Under the pieces are notes generated by a model. It saw only the letters and a list, made by a program, of their open reading frames with translations. It was not told where the DNA came from and ran no database searches. A stretch of 18,358 bases of DNA from CAJPSE01 sp963514535 (GTDB taxonomy: Bacteria > Synergistota > Synergistia > Synergistales > Aminobacteriaceae), in NCBI GenBank assembly GCA_963514535.1, contig CAUPUB010000044.1:1-18358 (forward strand), read 5' to 3'. Of this stretch, positions 13,851 through 18,358 are shown piece by piece. The first letter of the stretch is position 1. The number at the start of each line of letters is the position of its first letter. The translations under genes and the position numbers were made by a program.

Positions 13851-15335
13851 ATGGGAAAGGTCTGGCTCGTCGGGGCCGGACCGGGCGACCCAGGGCTGCT
13901 GACGCTGAGGGGCCGTGAGGTCCTGGAGCGGGCGGAGGTGGTGATGTTCGACCGGCTGGTGGGCGCCGGGCTCTTCGCCCTCTTCCCCGAGGGGGCCGAA
14001 CGGGTGAATGTCGGCAAGGAGGGTGGACGCCATCCGGTGCCCCAGCGGGAGATCGAGGCGCTTCTGGTGGACCGTGCGCTTGAGGGCAAGCGGGTCGTCC
14101 GCCTCAAGGGCGGGGACCCGTTCCTCTTCGGGCGCGGCGGAGAGGAGATCGAGGCGCTTCTGGCCCATGGCATACCCTTCGAGGTGGTTCCCGGTGTGAC
14201 CTCGGCTTTCGCCGCCCCGGCCTGCGCCGGGATACCGGTGACGCATCGGGGCGCCGCGTCGTCGGTGCACGTCGTCACCGCCCACACGAGGGATGGGAAC
14301 CTGCCGGACCGGGACCTCGAGACTCTGGCCCGGCTGGATGGGACCCTGGTCTTTCTCATGGGTGTCGGGTCGATAGGGGAGCTCTGCTCCCGTCTCGCGG
14401 CGGCTGGCAGGGACGCCTCCACGCCTGCCGCGGCGGTCGAGCGGGGCACGACGGCACACCAGCGCCTCGTTTCCGGGACCCTGGCCTCCCTGCCCGGGCT
14501 CGTCCGTTCCGCGGGCGTCCGCCCGCCCGCCGTCCTCGTCGTGGGGGAGGTCGTAGGGTTCGCCGAACGCTTCGGTTGGCGGGGAACTCTGCCCCTTTCC
14601 GGCGTTAGGGGGCTCGTGACCCGTCCGCGGGGCCGTGCGGGGCGTCTTTCCCGGATGCTGCGGGATGCGGGGGCCGAGGTGATAGAGTTCCCCTGCATCG
14701 CGACGGAGCCCTTGCCGGGCCCGCTGCCCCCGCTGGAGGGCGCGGGCTGGGTGGGGTTCACCAGCGTCACGGGGGTCGAGGCGTTCTTTGGGCTGTTGGC
14801 GTCCGACGGCCGCGACGTCCGTGAGCTCGGGGCCGCGCGCGTCGCCGCCATCGGCCCGGCGACAAAGGAAGCGCTGCGCAGGCGCGGACTTCGCGTCGAC
14901 TACATGCCGGAGGTCTACGACGGTGCACATCTCGCCGAGGGGCTGGCAGACCGCATGGGGACGGGGGACATCCTGCTCTTTCGGGCGGAGTCGGGCTCGC
15001 CGGAGCTGACGGAGGTCCTGAGGGCCCGGGGCGTTCCCTTCCGCGAGGCGGCGCTCTACCGCACGCGGTACGTGAAGGGCGCCCCGCCCCCCGACTTCGA
15101 TATGGCGCTCTTCACCAGCGCCTCGACGGTTCGGGGCCTTGCGGCGTGCGTCCCGGACGGTTGGGACCGCTCCCGGGTCCAGGCCGTCTGTATCGGGGAG
15201 CAGACGGCGCGTGCCGCCGCCGGGGCGGGGTTTGCGAATGTGACCACGGCGTCGTCCGCCACGCTCGAGGCGCTGGTCGATGCGGCGGTCCGGGCGGCGA
15301 CGGCAAATAGATTTTTGATCGAGGAGGTACATTGA
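13851..15335 (+). CDS. cobA-hemD: Fusion: uroporphyrinogen III C-methyltransferase (CobA) and uroporphyrinogen III synthase (HemD)
   Basis: This 494-aa bifunctional enzyme closes hydroxymethylbilane to uroporphyrinogen III (HemD half) and methylates it at C2 and C7 to precorrin-2 (CobA half). Residues 1-242 are CobA: VWLVGAGPGDPGLLTLRG, FDRLVG, GKEGGRHPVPQ, and RLKGGDPFLFGRGGEE at about 84-99. Residues about 252-494 are HemD: RGLVTRPRGRAGRLSRMLRD, FTSVTGVEAFF, AIGPATKEALRRRGL, FTSASTVRGL and IGEQTARAA. The ATG at 13851 lies eight bases after GGAGGAAGG. An ATG at 13821 overlapping the hemC stop would add ten residues. The last dozen codons (NRFLIEEVH) are unusually AT-rich compared with the rest, so the native C-terminus may have been altered where the next cassette joins. 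Confidence 0.93.
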   Translation: MGKVWLVGAGPGDPGLLTLRGREVLERAEVVMFDRLVGAGLFALFPEGAERVNVGKEGGRHPVPQREIEALLVDRALEGKRVVRLKGGDPFLFGRGGEEIEALLAHGIPFEVVPGVTSAFAAPACAGIPVTHRGAASSVHVVTAHTRDGNLPDRDLETLARLDGTLVFLMGVGSIGELCSRLAAAGRDASTPAAAVERGTTAHQRLVSGTLASLPGLVRSAGVRPPAVLVVGEVVGFAERFGWRGTLPLSGVRGLVTRPRGRAGRLSRMLRDAGAEVIEFPCIATEPLPGPLPPLEGAGWVGFTSVTGVEAFFGLLASDGRDVRELGAARVAAIGPATKEALRRRGLRVDYMPEVYDGAHLAEGLADRMGTGDILLFRAESGSPELTEVLRARGVPFREAALYRTRYVKGAPPPDFDMALFTSASTVRGLAACVPDGWDRSRVQAVCIGEQTARAAAGAGFANVTTASSATLEALVDAAVRAATANRFLIEEVH

Positions 15336-16435
15336 TTTTGTTGCAAGATGATCAACTTAGCCGAATGACCATTGAAGACTACAAATCCATAAAAAAGTGT
15401 GATATTTCGTTTGGAAAAATCAATGTGCTGATTGGCAGCAATGGTGCTGGCAAATCAAACTTTATTTCGGCGTTTTCTTTTCTTCAAGATATTTTGGCTA
15501 AGAATCTGCAAGTATCCGTTGCCCAAAGCGGTGTAAATGCTCTCTTATATAAGGGCAGAAAAGTAACCGAAGAGATTGCATTTGAGGTATACTTCGGTAA
15601 TAATTCCTACGGTTTTAACTTAGTCCCAACTGATGATAATAGGCTGATTTTCCGAAAAGAGTTCTTTGGGTATCACGGTCAATGGGAGAATGAAAGCAAT
15701 GTTGCCCGCGGTAATAGTGAGGCAATGTGGGATACTGGTGCGCATAACAAAATTGACCAATATATTATTTCAATTCTAAAAAAGCAAAACTGGAGAGTTT
15801 ATCATTTCCACGATACCGGACGAAGTGCAAAGGTTAAGCAAGAACACAATATTTCCAATAACAAGGCTTTCTTGTTTGATGCCGCCAATCTTGCTGCATT
15901 TCTTTATAGGATTAAAGGTAACTACAGGAAAAATTACGATGAAATAGTGCAAACCATTCAACTGATTGCACCATATTTTTCAGATTTTGTTCTTGGTCCA
16001 CAGGAAGGAAATGAAGAACAGATTGTATTAAAATGGCAGCAGAAAGGTTGCGAAGATATTTTCAACGCGTCACAGCTTTCTGACGGTACATTGCGCTTCA
16101 TTTGCCTTGCTACGCTACTGTTACAACCGCACGAATTGCAGCCTGCAACCATCATTGTCGATGAACCGGAACTTGGCCTTCATCCCTATGCGATTACCAT
16201 TTTTGCGGAAATGGTCAAACAGTTGTCGGATGAAAGGCAAATCATTATATCGACACAATCTGTTGAGCTTCTTAACGAATTTGATGTTGAGGATGTAATT
16301 GTAGTGGATCGAGGTGAAAACGGTTCGAAATTTAAGCGCTTGAATGAAAAAGAACTTGAAGTTTGGCTTGAGGAAGATTACGCGCTTGGCGACCTTTGGA
16401 AGAAAAACCTTTTGGGAGGCAGGCTCTCAAAATGA
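15332..16435 (+). CDS. AAA/SMC-like ATPase (AAA_21-type), putative defence ATPase
   Basis: This 367-aa ATPase belongs to the ABC/SMC-like group that includes OLD and COG4637 proteins. Walker A GSNGAGKS spans residues 35-42, preceded by IEDYKSIKKCDISFGKINVL. The signature-like LSDGTLRF starts at 249, Walker B with D277/E278 lies in IIVDEPELGLHP, and a switch segment ISTQS lies near 306-310. Its base composition is AT-rich in the middle of a very GC-rich window, which suggests recent transfer. The TTG at 15332 overlaps the hemD stop and follows GAGGAGG (15321-15327) closely; TTG at 15338 or ATG at 15365 are alternatives. The next gene overlaps by four bases. The likely partner is the DUF4276 protein, giving an ATPase-effector pair. 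The molecular target is unknown. Confidence 0.85.
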   Translation: MILLQDDQLSRMTIEDYKSIKKCDISFGKINVLIGSNGAGKSNFISAFSFLQDILAKNLQVSVAQSGVNALLYKGRKVTEEIAFEVYFGNNSYGFNLVPTDDNRLIFRKEFFGYHGQWENESNVARGNSEAMWDTGAHNKIDQYIISILKKQNWRVYHFHDTGRSAKVKQEHNISNNKAFLFDAANLAAFLYRIKGNYRKNYDEIVQTIQLIAPYFSDFVLGPQEGNEEQIVLKWQQKGCEDIFNASQLSDGTLRFICLATLLLQPHELQPATIIVDEPELGLHPYAITIFAEMVKQLSDERQIIISTQSVELLNEFDVEDVIVVDRGENGSKFKRLNEKELEVWLEEDYALGDLWKKNLLGGRLSK

Positions 16436-17082
16436 AGAATGTGTATATCTACTGTGAAGGGGCAACTGAAGAATCCTTTATCAACGAGATCCTTTACCCT
16501 TATTTTTTCAATGCTGAGATTGCGGTTTATCCTATTATTTGCACCACAAAGCGAACGGCTAACAAAAAATACAAGGGTGGAGTAAGTGATTATGCTAAGA
16601 TCAAGAAAGAACTTACTACGCTTTGCAAGCAGCATCACAATGAGTATGTGACTACCATGTTTGATTACTATGCAATGCCAGATAACACACCTGGGCTTGA
16701 TTGTGTTGAACCTGATATTCATAAGCGCATTAAGTATATTGAGCATACTATTGACGCTGACATAAATCAACAGAACTGCAGCTTTCATTTCATGTTACAT
16801 GAATTTGAAGGAATTCTGTTTTCAAAACCTGATTCATTTGTTCTGGTTGCAAATGATGATGTTGTCCGTCACATTCATACAATTAGTGATAGCTATCCAA
16901 CCCCCGAACATATCAACAATTCCCCCCAAACGGCTCCTTCAAAAAGGTTGGAAGCACTGATTCCGAATTATGCAAAAATCAAAAACGGAACGCTGCTGTC
17001 AAAGGACATGGGGATTGATATCATTATGGAACGATGCCCGCACTTTCGTGGGTGGATTCAAAAAATAATTTCCTTGAAATAG
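16432..17082 (+). CDS. DUF4276 (TOPRIM-like) partner protein
   Basis: This is a 216-aa protein with the DUF4276 pattern. Its N-terminal YIYCEGATEESFI has E9 and the E13/E14 pair. The block GGVSDYAKIKKEL comes next, then VTTMFDYYAMP with D78, and HEFEGILFS with E124 and E126. This arrangement of acidic motifs is TOPRIM-like and suggests metal-dependent nucleic-acid cleavage, although activity is not proven. The start is the ATG overlapping the ATPase stop (ATGA); an upstream in-frame ATG at 16396 would extend 12 residues into the ATPase gene. AT-rich codon use matches the ATPase and not the cobalamin genes. The two genes together resemble ATPase plus TOPRIM defence pairs such as OLD-Gabija or PARIS in design, but are not those systems by sequence. 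Confidence 0.82.
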   Translation: MKNVYIYCEGATEESFINEILYPYFFNAEIAVYPIICTTKRTANKKYKGGVSDYAKIKKELTTLCKQHHNEYVTTMFDYYAMPDNTPGLDCVEPDIHKRIKYIEHTIDADINQQNCSFHFMLHEFEGILFSKPDSFVLVANDDVVRHIHTISDSYPTPEHINNSPQTAPSKRLEALIPNYAKIKNGTLLSKDMGIDIIMERCPHFRGWIQKIISLK

Positions 17083-17101
17083 GATAAGCAAAAGTAGAAT
17101 G

Positions 17102-17490
17102 GTGTATCTTGGTGTTGAGCCCCCTTTTGTCCGGCTCATCTCCTGATTGCCGCCCCTCGCTCCCGACGCATGCGGATGCACCTTGATGTGCGTGGCGTCT
17201 ATCATCAGCCATTCGAAATCCGGATCAACTACAAGCTGTTCCAACAGCTTCTCCCAGATTCCCTTGTCCCGCCAACGGCAGAACCGGCGATGTGTATTCT
17301 TCCAGTCCCCGTAATCGGGAGGCAAATCCCGCCAGGGAGCACCGGTACGTAAAATCCAGAACACCGCGTTGATGAAGAGACGATTGTCCCGGGCTTTGCC
17401 TCCCCAGGATCCCGGACGACCAGGAAGAAGAGGTTCCAGCAACTCCCAGATCCTGTCCGAAATATCGTGCCTTCTGTGCCCTTGGTCCAT
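17102..17490 (-). pseudogene. IS5-family (IS427-type) transposase, 3'-truncated
   Basis: Read on the minus strand from the ATG at 17490 (after a GAGGGGG ribosome site), the protein begins MDQGHRRHDISDRIWELLEP. It then has the DUF4096 domain (FINAVFWILRTGAPWRDLPP, YGDWKNTHRRFCRW) and the first catalytic aspartate of the DDE domain in MIDATHIKVHPHASGARGGN. A slippery AAAAGGGGG (17120-17128, minus strand) follows, where a -1 shift restores the family's GLNTKIH. Homology then stops at about 17102, and the second half of the DDE domain is missing. The first frame continues into unrelated AT-rich sequence shared with the neighbouring cassette. The element therefore cannot be active by itself. A terminal repeat may lie near 17545-17562 but its partner is lost. 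Confidence 0.85.
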
Positions 17491-17562
17491 AGTGATTTCC
17501 CCCTCACTGGATGATTCTGCCGGAGGATATTCTAACCCTTTTGGCATCTCCTGACGACACTA
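17102..17562 (-). mobile_element. Partial IS5-family insertion sequence
   Basis: This remnant includes the truncated transposase and the upstream end. The minus-strand sequence TAGTGTCGTCAGGAG (about 17548-17562) is a candidate terminal inverted repeat. The opposite end is absent because the AT-rich two-gene cassette begins at about 17101. The outer boundary is tentative. Confidence 0.5.
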
Positions 17563-17563
17563 T

Positions 17564-17728
17564 CTAAGAGAGAACAGATTGAAAGTGCGGTGGCGGGGCG
17601 AATGAGACGAGGAGGACAACCGCCTGCTTATGCGTCCAGCCGGCCTGGCTCCGCAGGGCATGGACCTCCTCGAGGGTGAGGCAGGCGGCCTCGGCGGCCT
17701 TGGCGGGCTCCAGCCGTGCGAGATCAAG
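17564..17728 (-). pseudogene. Unidentified ORF fragment beside the IS remnant
   Basis: The minus strand is open for 54 codons between two stops with no ATG. It reads LDLARLEPAKAAEAACLTLE and then EVHALRSQAGWTHKQAVVLL, which looks like real alpha-helical protein. The reading frame ends within a few bases of the presumed IS end, so insertion may have cut an older gene and supplied the stop. I do not recognise the family. It may also be chance openness in GC-rich DNA. Confidence 0.3.
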
Positions 17729-17796
17729 TCAGCTTAACCCATACCGTGAGGTGCTAGCCTCGCGGGGCGTGTTGATCGCTTACCTCAGGGTAACCT

Positions 17797-17840
17797 TATA
17801 ATAGCAAGGCCGGGCACTGAGGCCCGGCCTTGCTATTATA
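17797..17840. repeat. Perfect 19-bp hairpin, possible bidirectional terminator
   Basis: Arms 17797-17815 and 17822-17840 are perfectly complementary over 19 bases around a 6-base loop (ACTGAG). The GC-rich apex and AT-rich base (TATAATAGC at the foot) give terminator-like shape in both directions, but neither side has a long T run. It lies 46 bases downstream of the minus-strand tail that stops at 17886. A smaller palindrome, GATAAC-CAG-GTTATC, follows at 17846-17860. Confidence 0.6.
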
Positions 17841-17885
17841 GAGCTGATAACCAGGTTATCGCCTCGACGTAATGAGTCGATAACG

Positions 17886-18031
17886 CTATGCCTTCCGCTC
17901 CAGCAGCAACGCAGCTGCAAGAGCCAAGGCCAGTCCGCCGACACCCGCGTCGCCCACTGGCGTCGATACGCGGTCACTGATGAAGCAACTAAGCGACCAA
18001 CACAGCTCGCTACGCTTCGCTGGTTGTCTGC
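17886..18031 (-). pseudogene. Eroded Synergist-CTERM tail
   Basis: On the minus strand the last 25 or so codons before the TAG at 17886-17888 read VGDAGVGGLALALAA and then ALLLERKA. This is the layout of a Synergist-CTERM sorting signal: a small-residue motif, a hydrophobic helix and a basic end. The conserved cysteine expected before DAG is absent. Upstream the frame runs straight into a REP-like palindrome and meets a TAA at 18032-18034, with no start codon. It appears to be the surviving end of a lost gene, or of a gene duplicated from the neighbour whose tail ends at 18248. Confidence 0.6.
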
Positions 18032-18050
18032 TTATGTGCCGCGTATCGAC
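17962..18050. repeat. REP-like imperfect palindrome, copy 2, with 12-bp outer arms
   Basis: The core arms TAAGCGACCAAC (17990-18001) and GTTGTCTGCTTA (18023-18034) pair except for the GAC/TCT step seen in the other copies. They are nested in a second, perfect 12-bp inverted repeat: GTCGATACGCGG (17962-17973) with CCGCGTATCGAC (18039-18050). TGATGAAGC before the core and TATGTG after it are shared with the copy at 4828-4887. Confidence 0.75.
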
Positions 18051-18133
18051 ATAAGCGGACCGAAGGTTTACGGCTTGCCGTACCGATACGCCTCGCGAGG
18101 CTAACGCCTCACGGAAGGCGGTCGTCTGCTGCG

Positions 18134-18222
18134 CCGAACAGCAACAACTGTGTTGCCGTTCGGCATAAGCGACCGGCGCAGCCCCCGAAGGCGCAGCCTT
18201 CGGGGAGCTGGCCGTCTGCTTA
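18134..18222. repeat. REP-like imperfect palindrome, copy 3, and adjoining hairpins
   Basis: Arms TAAGCGACCGGC (18166-18177) and GCCGTCTGCTTA (18211-18222) again show the GAC/TCT step. They enclose a perfect 10-bp hairpin, CCCCGAAGGC with GCCTTCGGGG (18183-18205). Just before lies another hairpin with arms CCGAAC (18134-18139) and GTTCGG (18158-18163). No gene is visible between 18051 and 18247. Confidence 0.75.
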
Positions 18223-18247
18223 ACGGACTAGCTGTGGTTGTTGAAAA

Positions 18248-18358
18248 TCAGGCTTTCCTTTTCAGCAGGAACGCCACACCGAGAGCCAGCGCAAGTCCAC
18301 CAAATCCCGCGTCGCATCCGCCGCCGCCGCTCTTGGAATCCCCGGGGTTATCGGGCTG
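18248..18358 (-). CDS. C-terminus of a Synergist-CTERM sorting-domain protein (partial, runs off the window)
   Basis: The minus strand is open from the window edge to a TGA at 18248-18250, giving 36 residues. They include the linker DNPGDSKSGGGG, the motif CDAGFGG, a hydrophobic segment LALALGVAFLL and the basic end KRKA. This is the arrangement of the Synergist-CTERM protein-sorting signal, in which a surface protein is presumably recognised, anchored or processed at the cysteine-containing motif. Such tails are known from Synergistota, which supports the taxonomic reading of this window. The main body of the protein lies beyond 18358, so its function cannot be judged. Confidence 0.8.
   Translation of the reverse strand, partial: QPDNPGDSKSGGGGCDAGFGGLALALGVAFLLKRKA

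Larger units (their letters stand above)
17744..18114. repeat. 24-base inverted repeat pair bracketing the right-hand repeat cluster
   Basis: The sequence at 17744-17767 matches the reverse complement of 18091-18114 at 21 of 24 bases. Both arms contain CCGTGAGG followed by TAGCCTCGCG. Between them lie the 19-bp hairpin, the eroded Synergist-CTERM tail and one REP-like palindrome. No transposase is encoded inside. Confidence 0.6.

Noticed and set aside
17170..17554. Plus-strand frames opposite the transposase
   Set aside because: The minus-strand frame has clear IS5 transposase motifs, so the plus-strand frames are shadows.
17780..17977. 65-codon minus-strand frame with an ATG
   Set aside because: It is in a different frame from the CTERM tail and is made by the 19-bp hairpin and repeats, with no protein-like pattern.
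17744..18222. Possible CRISPR array
   Set aside because: The repeats are inverted, unequal in spacing and covary in their stems. There are no regular direct repeats with unique spacers and no cas genes.

Overview
The window is mostly one long plus-strand operon for the anaerobic (early cobalt insertion) cobalamin pathway in a GC-rich bacterium. A clear sigma70-type promoter (31-59), a cobalamin riboswitch (about 88-255) and an intrinsic terminator (316-345) precede fifteen tightly packed genes (400-15335). Many of these overlap by four bases (ATGA or TTGA). The right-hand end holds two copies of a C-terminal tail of the Synergist-CTERM type (GG-C-DAG-FGG, hydrophobic run, basic end). This points to phylum Synergistota; no genus can be named from the sequence alone.

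Layout: exported CbiK cobaltochelatase (400-1299); a BtuC/BtuD/BtuF-type ABC importer (1352-4099); CbiL (4104-4793); an integral membrane protein of unknown substrate (5074-5970); CbiC, CbiD, CbiET fusion, CbiF, CbiG, CbiH (6008-11612); a CbiJ-SirC fusion (11603-12883); HemC (12880-13824); and a CobA-HemD fusion (13851-15335). Together they lead from porphobilinogen through uroporphyrinogen III, precorrin-2, sirohydrochlorin and Co-sirohydrochlorin, with ring contraction and methylation, to cobyrinate. The amidation, adenosylation and nucleotide-loop genes (cbiA, cbiP, cbiB, cobU, cobS and others) are not here, nor is a recognised CbiMNQO cobalt transporter.

Immediately after hemD the base composition drops sharply. 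A two-gene cassette follows: an AAA/SMC-like ATPase (15332-16435) and a DUF4276 TOPRIM-like partner (16432-17082). It looks horizontally acquired and resembles ATPase-plus-TOPRIM anti-phage pairs. It abuts an IS5-family transposase on the minus strand that has lost its 3' half (17102-17490).

The last 800 bases hold a short ORF remnant and a dense cluster of inverted repeats between two Synergist-CTERM tails. One tail is an eroded remnant (stop at 17886) and the other is the intact C-terminus of a minus-strand protein that runs off the window (18248-18358). Two repeat families recur: GC-rich twin hairpins inside the cob operon (3181-3225, 4931-5033, 9017-9063), and an imperfect palindrome with arms TAAGCGAC and GTCTGCTTA (three copies: 4840-4884, 17990-18034, 18166-18222).
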